Positions 1 through 7,275 of a stretch of DNA of 64,000 nt are shown here, piece after piece. The DNA comes from Mucilaginibacter sp. 44-25 (GTDB lineage Bacteria; Bacteroidota; Bacteroidia; Sphingobacteriales; Sphingobacteriaceae): assembly GCA_001898335.1 (NCBI GenBank), contig MKTS01000013.1, positions 186,001 through 250,000 on the forward strand, given 5' to 3'. Position numbers and translations under genes: made by a program. Each line of letters starts with the position of its first letter. Within the stretch, counting starts at the first letter, position 1. The notes below the pieces were generated by a model that saw nothing but the letters and a program-made list of their open reading frames with translations, was not told the origin of the DNA and searched no databases.

Positions 1-334
1 AACGCATAGGCGGCAACAGCATTAAGCCATCAGCACCGTACTCGTATGCTTTCTTAGCGAAAGCGATAGCGGCTTTAGTAGTTTGTTCGGCAATATTTAA
101 GATCACCGGCACTTTACCTTCTACTAATGCCAGTGTATGTTTAAGCAACGTAAATTTCTCTTCTTCTGTTAATACGCTGGCCTCACCTAAAGAACCTCCT
201 AAGATGATACCTTCAGCACCTGCTTCAAGCTGTGCTGCTATGTTTTTATCAAATGCTACAAGGTCCAGTTCATCATCCGGGCCAAACTTTGTGGTAACTG
301 CCGGGAATACGCCGGTCCATTCAAAATTGATCAT
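1..334 (-). CDS. Dihydrodipicolinate synthase/N-acetylneuraminate lyase family aldolase (N-terminal part, cut by window start)
   Basis: Reading leftwards from the ATG at 334, the frame stays open to base 1 (about 111 codons) and begins MINFEWTGVFPAVTTKFG. Then come DLVAFDKNIAAQLEAGAEGI and GGSLGEASVLTEEEK, the N-terminal (beta/alpha)8 barrel signature of the DHDPS/NAL (DapA/NanA) class I aldolases. The 'GGSLGE' turn corresponds to the GTTGE pyruvate-carboxylate loop of DapA. The Schiff-base lysine lies beyond the window. Family members cleave or form pyruvate-containing substrates (sialate, 2-keto-3-deoxy sugars, dihydrodipicolinate, hydroxyproline-pathway intermediates); which one is not decidable from this fragment. 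A weak -7-like element (CAAAAATA on the plus strand, 357-364) lies just upstream. Confidence 0.8.
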   Translation of the reverse strand, partial: MINFEWTGVFPAVTTKFGPDDELDLVAFDKNIAAQLEAGAEGIILGGSLGEASVLTEEEKFTLLKHTLALVEGKVPVILNIAEQTTKAAIAFAKKAYEYGADGLMLLPPMR

Positions 335-794
335 ATCCGTAATAAAAATTTTTCCTCAAAAATAAGTATGTAACATAAAGCTATCGCTATCTATTTTAGC
401 CTATAATTACCGTATTTTAACATTAAACACTTTTTAATACCTAAATTAAGGGTAAAATAGAACAAGTTTACCTTAAATTAATTGCTTCCGTTGCAATAAA
501 TTAGCCATACATGGCGGGTTACTGAGGCTAACAGGGCTAAAATATGGCTGCCTTGTTACAATATGAGTAAGATATTAACATCAGGTATTCATTAACTTAA
601 CTTCTGCACCCTCATGTAAACGATGCAACCACAAAAAATTGTGGCTTACAGTAATAATGTTATTACTATGCATTTAAAGCGCATTTCGATTACTCAAAAA
701 TGTTTTAAATTAAACATCGGCCTGTAAAGTCTGTTGTATACTATATATTTGGTTACATTTATAGTAACCCTTCAGGCGCTTGCGCTCATCTACT
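335..794. other. 460-bp intergenic region with two short palindromes
   Basis: This AT-rich gap separates two divergent genes. It contains a CCACAA-A4-TTGTGG hairpin (629-644) and, 6 bp on, a palindrome GTAATAA-TG-TTATTAC (651-666). A good TAnnTTTG box follows at 744-751. The palindromes could be operators for glgB; I see no coding sequence or RNA gene here. Confidence 0.5.
744..751 (+). promoter_or_regulatory. Candidate -7 box of the glgB promoter
   Basis: TATATTTG matches the Bacteroidota TAnnTTTG -7 consensus exactly and would start transcription about 40 nt before the glgB ATG at 795. No clear TTTG is seen at the -33 distance, so this is moderate support only. Confidence 0.45.
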
Positions 795-3014
795 ATGGCA
801 AAACAAAACTCAAAACCAACCGATAATCTTAACGAAAGCAAACCCGTAAAAACTGTGAAGAAAAAGGCTTCGCCACCGGCCGAAACCAATACCACATGGC
901 CGCAAAGCGAAGATATTACAGTTGAAAAGCCTAAAGCCAAACGTACTGCAAAGCCTAAGCCTGTAACTGATACCATAGCCGATAAGCCTGCTAAATCAAA
1001 GGCTAAAAAGCTGGAAGTACTACAAAACACCTCGGGTTTAAAAGCCGTTGAGCCATATAGCCGCTTTACCGATTTTGACATTGACCTGTTTAAAGCCGGT
1101 AAGCATTACAAACTGTATGAAAAACTGGGTTCGCATGTGGTAGAGCATCATGGCGTAGTGGGTACATACTTTGCCGTATGGGCGCCTAACGCGCAATATG
1201 TATCGGTTATTGGTAATTTTAACGGGTGGAACAGTGGCTCACATTCCCTGAATTATCGTTGGGATGCTTCGGGAATATGGGAAGGGTTTATTCCGCATAT
1301 TGGTGTTGGCGAAACCTATAAATACTTCATTAAATCATCAACCGGCGAAAACCTGGAGAAAAGCGACCCATTCGCTTTGCGATGGGAAATACCGCCGCAT
1401 ACCGCGTCCATAGTAGCGGATACCTATTATGAATGGAACGACCGCGAGTGGATGGCTAACCGCCACCAGCACAACGCGCTCGACAAACCCTATTCGGTTT
1501 ATGAAATGCACCTTGGCTCATGGGCCCGGAGCCCGGAAAGCCCCGACGACTTTTTAAATTACCGCCAGGTAGCCGATAAACTGGTGCCTTATATTTTGGA
1601 AATGGGTTTCACGCATGTGGAATTTATGCCGCTGATGGAACACCCTTACTACCCGAGCTGGGGTTACCAGATCACAGGGTTCTTTGCGGCGTCTTCCAGA
1701 TATGGCAGCCCGCAGGATTTGATGTACCTGGTAGAAGAATTGCACAAAGCCGGTATAGGGGTAATACTTGACTGGGTACCTTCGCATTTCCCTGGTGATG
1801 CGCATGCGTTGTATAACTTTGATGGCACACACCTGTATGAGCATGCCGATATGCGCAAAGGCTTCCACCCCGACTGGAAATCATACATCTTTAATTACGG
1901 CCGTAACGAGGTACGCGCTTTCCTGATCAGCAACGCGCTTTTCTGGCTGGACAGGTACCATATTGACGGACTGCGTGTGGATGCGGTAGCGTCTATGCTA
2001 TATCTGGATTATTCGCGCAACCACGGCGAATGGGAACCTAATGTTTTCGGCGGGAACGAGAACCTGGAAGCCATTGATTTTTTAAAGGAATTTAACGCCA
2101 CTGTTTATAGTAATTTCCCTGACGTACAAACCATTGCCGAGGAGTCGACCTCATTTACAGGCGTGAGCCGACCTGTTTATTCTGGCGGGCTCGGTTTTGG
2201 CATGAAGTGGATGATGGGTTGGATGCATGATACGCTTAAATATTTTGCCCGCGACCCTATTTACCGTAAATACCACCAGGACCAGCTCACCTTTAGCCTG
2301 GTTTATGCCTTTACAGAAAACTTTATGCTGCCTTTTTCTCATGACGAGGTAGTGTATGGTAAAGGTTCCATGATAGGGAAAATGCCCGGCGACGACTGGC
2401 AGCGATTTGCCAACCTGCGGGTACTATACAGCTTTATGTTTACCCACCCAGGCACCAAATTGTTATTTATGGGTAGTGAATTCGCGCAAAGCGAGGAATG
2501 GAACTTCCAGCATTCGCTGGACTGGCATCTGCTGCAGTACGAAAGCCATAACGGCATAAAAGAAACCGTTAAGGCACTTAATCAGCTCTACAAAACAGAA
2601 CCTGCTTTATACGAAAAAGCTTTTGACCCGGCAGGTTTTGAATGGATAGATGCCGGTAACTATGAAAACTCGATCCTCATATTCGCACGCAAGGGTATTG
2701 ACCCTTCAAATGACCTGGTGGTGGTACTTAACATGACCCCTGCCCCCCATCATCAATATCGTGTTGGTTTGCCTGCCGAGGGTACCTGGCAAGAGGTTTT
2801 TAATTCCGACAAAAAAGAATACTGGGGTGGCGGCGTAGGAAATTTTGAGCCTTTAAATACCGAAAAGCATAAATGGCACGGCCGCGAAGACTCTATCAGC
2901 ATTACCATACCACCGCTGGCAGCAGTAATATTTAAACGTAGCAGCGATAACGATCTAACTATAAATAAAGCTCAAAAAACAATTAAAAGCAGCTCAAAAG
3001 GAGGCAAGATATGA
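795..3014 (+). CDS. glgB: 1,4-alpha-glucan branching enzyme
   Basis: This enzyme forms alpha-1,6 branches in glycogen in the cytoplasm. From the ATG at 795 the product is 739 aa. An in-frame TTG at 780 would add five residues but is a poor start. Residues 1 to about 75 are a Lys/Ala/Pro/Thr-rich low-complexity extension. A CBM48 domain follows (roughly 100-200; YFAVWAPNAQYVSVIGNFN), then the GH13 barrel. Visible GH13 residues are nucleophile D396 (GLRVDAV), acid/base E449 (AEEST) and transition-state D517 (FSHDE). Their spacing equals that of E. coli D405/E458/D526. The C-terminal all-beta domain ends in a Lys/Ser-rich tail. The stop overlaps the next start (ATGA), indicating translational coupling. 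No glgA or glgC lies nearby. Confidence 0.95.
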   Translation: MAKQNSKPTDNLNESKPVKTVKKKASPPAETNTTWPQSEDITVEKPKAKRTAKPKPVTDTIADKPAKSKAKKLEVLQNTSGLKAVEPYSRFTDFDIDLFKAGKHYKLYEKLGSHVVEHHGVVGTYFAVWAPNAQYVSVIGNFNGWNSGSHSLNYRWDASGIWEGFIPHIGVGETYKYFIKSSTGENLEKSDPFALRWEIPPHTASIVADTYYEWNDREWMANRHQHNALDKPYSVYEMHLGSWARSPESPDDFLNYRQVADKLVPYILEMGFTHVEFMPLMEHPYYPSWGYQITGFFAASSRYGSPQDLMYLVEELHKAGIGVILDWVPSHFPGDAHALYNFDGTHLYEHADMRKGFHPDWKSYIFNYGRNEVRAFLISNALFWLDRYHIDGLRVDAVASMLYLDYSRNHGEWEPNVFGGNENLEAIDFLKEFNATVYSNFPDVQTIAEESTSFTGVSRPVYSGGLGFGMKWMMGWMHDTLKYFARDPIYRKYHQDQLTFSLVYAFTENFMLPFSHDEVVYGKGSMIGKMPGDDWQRFANLRVLYSFMFTHPGTKLLFMGSEFAQSEEWNFQHSLDWHLLQYESHNGIKETVKALNQLYKTEPALYEKAFDPAGFEWIDAGNYENSILIFARKGIDPSNDLVVVLNMTPAPHHQYRVGLPAEGTWQEVFNSDKKEYWGGGVGNFEPLNTEKHKWHGREDSISITIPPLAAVIFKRSSDNDLTINKAQKTIKSSSKGGKI

Positions 3015-3211
3015 GCAGCGGCCGTGGTAAATTCTTTTACCTGTATCTGATAGGCGGTACAGTAGCACTCCTTTTGCTGCTGTACAGTTTAATAACGGCT
3101 TACCCCAACATTAACCAGGGCGGGGCGCTGTTCTATATTATACCCACGCTGGCTTTATACTACATGGCTTACAAAACCTACCATGTAAAAAAAGACGGTG
3201 AATTAATGTAA
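3011..3211 (+). CDS. Small membrane protein coupled to glgB
   Basis: A 66-aa protein with two predicted membrane helices (about residues 9-29, FFYLYLIGGTVALLLLLYSL, and 39-56) joined by a short polar loop, with a charged KKDGEL C-terminus. Its ATG overlaps the glgB stop by 4 bp, so it is very likely co-translated. I do not recognise the family. Helix spacing and size suggest an inner-membrane hairpin protein. The tight coupling and the sequence make it a real gene rather than a chance ORF. Confidence 0.7.
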   Translation: MSSGRGKFFYLYLIGGTVALLLLLYSLITAYPNINQGGALFYIIPTLALYYMAYKTYHVKKDGELM

Positions 3212-3231
3212 AAGCCAGGCAAAGGTCCTGG

Positions 3232-4290
3232 CTATACCGCTAAATCTTCAACAAGAAAATCCAGGTTACGGGTAGCAGCCTGATATTCTTTAAGCAACCT
3301 GAACTGGTTTCTGGCACGCGTTAAATTGTGCCCTTCGTATCTCGCGCCGTAGTAGGTGTCGTTATTTAAAAAGTCTGTTAAAAAGCGTAGCGCCTGCATG
3401 TATATCATCATTTCGCCCGAGTAGATGAATTGCTTTTTTTCTTCTTCATGGAGTATATCGCCCATTTCGCTCATATAGCCGGCGTATATTTCTTTTAGAA
3501 AATCCCTGCGCACTTTAATTTTATCAAAGTCCTGTTCCTCCTCATCGGCAGCGGCAATGTATGTGCGCATCATATCGCCTACATCACTCATGTAATACCC
3601 CGGCATAACGGTATCCAGGTCAACCAGGCAAAGCGCGCTACCGTCCTCATCAAATAATACGTTATTAATTTTAGTATCGTGGTGTACCACTCGCAGCCTA
3701 AAGTTTTTATTACTTAAAATATGGTGATACGTATCTACAACATGCGCGTTACTTTCCGCGTCGGCTATCGCATCCCGCGCCTCATTTTGTTTATTTACCG
3801 GGCTATCCTTCAAGGCCTGTTTAAACTGCTGGTAACGTAGGTCGAGGTTATGAAAATCCGTCAGCGTATAGGCAAGTTTGCCTACCTCAAATCCATCAAG
3901 CAAACGGGTGAACCTGCCAAATTGGGCGGCCGCGTTGTAAGCCTCATGCGGGTGTTGCAAATGATTTACCGTGCGCGAACCTTCAACAAAAGGAAACAGC
4001 CGGTAAAAGCTGCCATTTGAAGCTTCTATGATAGATTTGCCCGAAGTATTTTTAAGCGGCGCCACAAAAAGATAACCGGGATGATGCTCATGCAGGTAAT
4101 CCTGAATTAAAGCCAAATTCCGGTCAATAGCGTAAGGATCCGTAAATACATCGGTGTTGATCTGCTGCAATATAAACGCATGTGAGCCCTTAGTTACTTT
4201 ATAGGTTTTATTAATAAGGCCCGAACCAAATGGGACAACCTGGCATTCAGAAGCGTTAATACCGAAACTATCAAGGATATTGTTAAACAT
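3232..4290 (-). CDS. APH-fold kinase resembling N-acetylhexosamine 1-kinase (NahK)
   Basis: A 352-aa aminoglycoside-phosphotransferase-fold kinase. Visible are the N-lobe glycine loop (FGSGLINKTYKV), the Brenner motif HHDTKINN with catalytic D205, and the metal-binding VDLDTVMPG with D224. The HDTKINNVLFD...DLDTVMPG combination is characteristic of NahK-like proteins, which phosphorylate GlcNAc or GalNAc at C1 with ATP. Substrate is inferred, not proven; the broader APH family also holds choline and homoserine kinases. It lies downstream of the LacI gene on the same strand, with a LacI-type operator (4350-4359) 60 bp before its start. This ties it to the glycan locus, where the DUF6067/GH123-like protein could release N-acetylhexosamines. 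Confidence 0.75.
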   Translation of the reverse strand: MFNNILDSFGINASECQVVPFGSGLINKTYKVTKGSHAFILQQINTDVFTDPYAIDRNLALIQDYLHEHHPGYLFVAPLKNTSGKSIIEASNGSFYRLFPFVEGSRTVNHLQHPHEAYNAAAQFGRFTRLLDGFEVGKLAYTLTDFHNLDLRYQQFKQALKDSPVNKQNEARDAIADAESNAHVVDTYHHILSNKNFRLRVVHHDTKINNVLFDEDGSALCLVDLDTVMPGYYMSDVGDMMRTYIAAADEEEQDFDKIKVRRDFLKEIYAGYMSEMGDILHEEEKKQFIYSGEMMIYMQALRFLTDFLNNDTYYGARYEGHNLTRARNQFRLLKEYQAATRNLDFLVEDLAV

Positions 4291-4349
4291 AAAAACAATT
4301 GGCGTTTGCTAAGATCAAACATAGCTAAATGCGGCATGAAAGTTTAACG

Positions 4350-4359
4350 CAAACGTTTG
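4350..4359. promoter_or_regulatory. LacI-type operator 1 (upstream of NahK-like gene)
   Basis: The perfect palindrome CAAACGTTTG with central CpG is typical of LacI/GalR operators. Read on the minus strand it extends to CAAACGTTTGCG, matching the other copies in this locus. It sits between the LacI stop and the kinase start, so it could give the kinase its own control. Confidence 0.7.
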
Positions 4360-4377
4360 AGCAATTTTAAACACTCG

Positions 4378-5403
4378 TTATCGTTTGTTCTCTACCAGTT
4401 GCGACTCGATAATCACTTTGTAAAACGCGCCCGGCTCACTGGCCGCGGTAGTTTTATGATGAAGCAGATCCATCAAAATATCAGTCGCTTTTTGGCCTTG
4501 AAGGTAGGGAAATTGCTCAACAGAGGCTACCGGGATATTATCCATATAGTTTATGAGGGGCAAATTGGCATAACTTACCAGCTCAAGTTCCTCGTTGAGT
4601 TTCACATTTAGCTTTTTCGCATGTTTGATAGCAAAAAGTGCCACATAATCATTAAAGGTTACAATGGCCGTAGGCTTGCGCTTGTTATTGAGTAACTGCT
4701 CAAGCGCCCTTTGGGTATCCTGTTCCGTTAAATCGCAGGAAACGATGAGTGATGGATCATACTTTAACCTATTTTTGGTCATCGCGCTAATGTAACCCTC
4801 CCTTCGCTCGCCGGTTGCTACCATCGCCTGCGGCCCGTTGATCATGCCAATTACACGATGGCCTTTCCTCAGCAGATAATTAACAGCCTCTATGGTACCG
4901 GTTTCCATATTGCAGGCTACGTAATGGATATTAGGGATGCCGGGTATCCTGTCGAAATACACCACGGGTATGTTGTACTTTTTAAGGTCTTCAAAATGCT
5001 GGTAAGAGGATGTATTTTTACCTACCGATACTAATAAACCCTCAACCCGGTGACTTTTCATTTTTTCTACCAGGAGCTTCTCTTTTGCTTCATCGTCATG
5101 CGACTGGGCTATAAGAACCGTATAGTTTTTTTTGTATGCGGTATCTTCAATAGCGCTTACCGCAGTGGAGAAAAAATCTTCGGCCAATTCGGGCAATATT
5201 ACCCCTATGGTGTGTGTTTTCCCTTTTTGAAGGAATATGGCCGTTTGATTAGGCTCATAATTCAGTTCCTCGGCCAGCTTTTTAACTTTAGCCTTTGTGG
5301 TTAGCCCTATACTGGCGTGGTCATGCAGGGCTCTGGACACGGTGGAAGCCGAAATACCCAAAATTTGCGCTATGGCTTTTATTGTTGCCGGTTTTGATTG
5401 CAT
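4378..5403 (-). CDS. LacI/GalR-family transcriptional regulator
   Basis: A 341-aa one-component repressor. Residues about 6-52 form the LacI HTH plus hinge (TIKAIAQILGISASTVSRAL, then the HASIGLTTKAKVKKLAEELNY segment). The rest is a periplasmic-binding-protein-like sugar sensor (HTIGVILPEL, VEGLLVSVGKN, IPVVYFDR, GHRVIGMINGPQ, PTAIVTFNDYVALFAIKHAK). Length is normal for the family. It is divergent from the DUF3472 gene, and the shared 257-bp gap carries two CAAACGTTTGCG-like palindromes. Two more lie before the kinase and the susC gene. It therefore probably controls itself, the kinase and the 5.7-17.4 kb glycan genes. The effector sugar is unknown; inducer release from a repressor is the usual LacI mode. 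Confidence 0.93.
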   Translation of the reverse strand: MQSKPATIKAIAQILGISASTVSRALHDHASIGLTTKAKVKKLAEELNYEPNQTAIFLQKGKTHTIGVILPELAEDFFSTAVSAIEDTAYKKNYTVLIAQSHDDEAKEKLLVEKMKSHRVEGLLVSVGKNTSSYQHFEDLKKYNIPVVYFDRIPGIPNIHYVACNMETGTIEAVNYLLRKGHRVIGMINGPQAMVATGERREGYISAMTKNRLKYDPSLIVSCDLTEQDTQRALEQLLNNKRKPTAIVTFNDYVALFAIKHAKKLNVKLNEELELVSYANLPLINYMDNIPVASVEQFPYLQGQKATDILMDLLHHKTTAASEPGAFYKVIIESQLVENKR

Positions 5404-5458
5404 CAGGATCCCTTTATGTATTCTTAAAGTTAGCCTATTTCGCTTACATAGACATACA

Positions 5459-5470
5459 GCAAACGATTGC
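5459..5470. promoter_or_regulatory. LacI-type operator 2 (near LacI start)
   Basis: GCAAACGATTGC is an imperfect copy of the CAAACGTTTGCG palindrome, 56 bp upstream of the lacI-type start. This position fits autoregulation. Confidence 0.55.
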
Positions 5471-5566
5471 GTAATTTTTAAATTTTACCATAGCGATAAA
5501 ACATACACCCTGAGTTAACACCTTATTCACCTATCATTGCAGTTAGCTATTATTTATTGTGCATTT

Positions 5567-5577
5567 AAAACGTTTGC
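5567..5577. promoter_or_regulatory. LacI-type operator 3 (upstream of DUF3472 gene)
   Basis: AAAACGTTTGC, followed by GC, is a one-mismatch copy of the CAAACGTTTGCG operator, about 85 bp before the DUF5077/DUF3472 start. Confidence 0.6.
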
Positions 5578-5660
5578 GCAAAGAGCAGAACAGACATTTT
5601 ATTACTAATACATTGGGCGCTTGTATTTTTAACCTAAATTGAACCTTTTAAATTTAGCAA

Positions 5661-6971
5661 ATGAATAAAATCGTTTCAAACATTGTTCTGCAGCTTTCTC
5701 TGTTTATAATAACATCCGCTGCATTTGCGCAAAACCCGGCTATTGACGTAAAACAATTACAGCATATCATCCCGCTTGGTGGCAACGCCTGGATCAATCG
5801 CCCTGATTCCATAACTGATGACGGGTTGTTTAACTGGTCGGGCAGGAATACAACTGCGAACATTTATTTCAGGATAGGCCAACCACAGAATATTAAACTT
5901 TCCTTAAGGATAAGGGTACCCAAAGGGACCAGCACCATCCGGGTGAATGTTGGTCATACAACCTTTACCAAAAAGTTAAGTAACCCGCAATTTGATACGG
6001 TTTACCTGGGTAAGATATATGCAGATAAGCCGGGCAACATTAAAGTCACTTTAAAGGGGATAAACAAAAAAGGACCAACATTTGCCGATGTATCTGACCT
6101 TATTGTTGGCTTGCAACAGCCGGATGCAGACATTGCTTACGTTCCCCGAGGCAGTTCTTTTCATTTTGGCAGAAGAGGCCCTTCTGTGCATTTGAGCTTC
6201 CAGGTGCCTGAAGATAAACGCGCATCCGTAAAATATTTCTATAACGAGATCATGGTACCCAACGGAGAGGATGTCATCGGTTCTTATTTTATGGCTGACG
6301 GCTTTGGAGAAGGCTATTTTGGTATGCAGGTAAATTCCGCTTCGGAACGCCGGGTTTTATTTTCTGTGTGGAGCCCGTATAGCACCGATAACCCTGAAAG
6401 CATACCCGATAGCCTGCGTATAAAAATGATAAAGCGTGGTGCAGGGGTTCATACCGGTGAGTTCGGAAACGAGGGGTCGGGCGGACAAAGCTACATGAGG
6501 TATCCCTGGAAAGCGGGCAAGGTGTATGGTTTCCTGCTAAGTGCCGAACCCGACTTTGCTAAAAAGACGACCACTTACACGGCATATTTTAAAGATGTAG
6601 CGGCGGGCAAATGGCTTTTGGTCGCCAGCTTTTCGCGTCCGCAAAAGGCTACTTACTTAACACACCTGCATTCGTTTTTAGAAAACTTTGAGCCTGAAAA
6701 CGGAAACATTACGCGCAAAGCCTACTATACAAACGAATGGATAGGTGATGTTAATGGCGATTGGACTGAACTTACCCAGGCAATTTTTACCGGCGATGCT
6801 ACCGCCAATGCTAATTACCGTAAAGATTATGCCGGTGGAGCCGATGGAAGTAAGTTCTACCTGCAAAATGGTGGCTTTTTTAACGATTTTACCAAATTGA
6901 AGATCCCGGTAAGCCGTAAACCTACTCATGTTAAACCTGCTGTAGATCTTAAAAACCTTCCGGGGGAATAA
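5661..6971 (+). CDS. Secreted DUF5077/DUF3472 protein
   Basis: A 436-aa exported protein with a signal peptide (MNKIVSNIVLQLSLFIITSA, cleavage near AFAQ at residue 24). An N-terminal beta-sandwich (about 35-150) has the DUF5077 look (GGNAWINRPDSITDDGLFNW, IYFRIGQPQNIKLSLRIRVP). A DUF3472 domain follows (about 170-420: VPEDKRASVKYFYNEIMVP, YFMADGFGEGYFGMQVNS, HTGEFGNEGSGGQSYMRYPW). These paired domains are common in Bacteroidota glycan loci and are thought to bind or process carbohydrate; no enzymatic activity is established that I know of. It is divergent from the LacI gene with an operator upstream, and is followed by a terminator, so it forms its own unit next to susCD. Confidence 0.8.
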   Translation: MNKIVSNIVLQLSLFIITSAAFAQNPAIDVKQLQHIIPLGGNAWINRPDSITDDGLFNWSGRNTTANIYFRIGQPQNIKLSLRIRVPKGTSTIRVNVGHTTFTKKLSNPQFDTVYLGKIYADKPGNIKVTLKGINKKGPTFADVSDLIVGLQQPDADIAYVPRGSSFHFGRRGPSVHLSFQVPEDKRASVKYFYNEIMVPNGEDVIGSYFMADGFGEGYFGMQVNSASERRVLFSVWSPYSTDNPESIPDSLRIKMIKRGAGVHTGEFGNEGSGGQSYMRYPWKAGKVYGFLLSAEPDFAKKTTTYTAYFKDVAAGKWLLVASFSRPQKATYLTHLHSFLENFEPENGNITRKAYYTNEWIGDVNGDWTELTQAIFTGDATANANYRKDYAGGADGSKFYLQNGGFFNDFTKLKIPVSRKPTHVKPAVDLKNLPGE

Positions 6972-6991
6972 ATAACAATCTCCTTTTTTGC

Positions 6992-7044
6992 AACCCATGC
7001 CGTGTTGGTATAATCACAAACAACATAGCATGGGTTTCTTTTTT
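6992..7044 (+). terminator. Terminator-like hairpin after the DUF3472 gene
   Basis: A 9-bp stem, AACCCATGC (6992-7000) with GCATGGGTT (7028-7036), followed by TCTTTTTT. The 27-nt loop is long, so this is moderate support. Confidence 0.55.
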
Positions 7045-7144
7045 CACTCCATACCTGCATGCTTTTAGGCGCTTACTTCCCCTGGTGGACGCTTAGCAAC
7101 TACAAGATATATCCCGCCGTTTCCTGTTCCATTTTACTGCAAAA

Positions 7145-7181
7145 CAAACGTTTGCGCTGTGTTTGAGGCCTTTAATCTTTG
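7145..7181 (+). promoter_or_regulatory. susC promoter overlapped by LacI-type operator 4
   Basis: A perfect CAAACGTTTG palindrome (7145-7154, continuing to GCGC) overlaps a TTTG (7151-7154). That TTTG lies 18 bp before TAATCTTTG (7173-7181), a -7-like box with one extra spacer base. Occupation of the operator would cover the -33 element, which fits repression of susC and the genes behind it. The rest of the 6972-7275 gap holds only the terminator. Confidence 0.6.
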
Positions 7182-7275
7182 GTTTCTGTACCGGTCTGTG
7201 CATAACTTTCAACAACAATCCGCACAACTAACGATAACAAAAAACTAATGATTAATTAATACAAACTCCCGCAGT

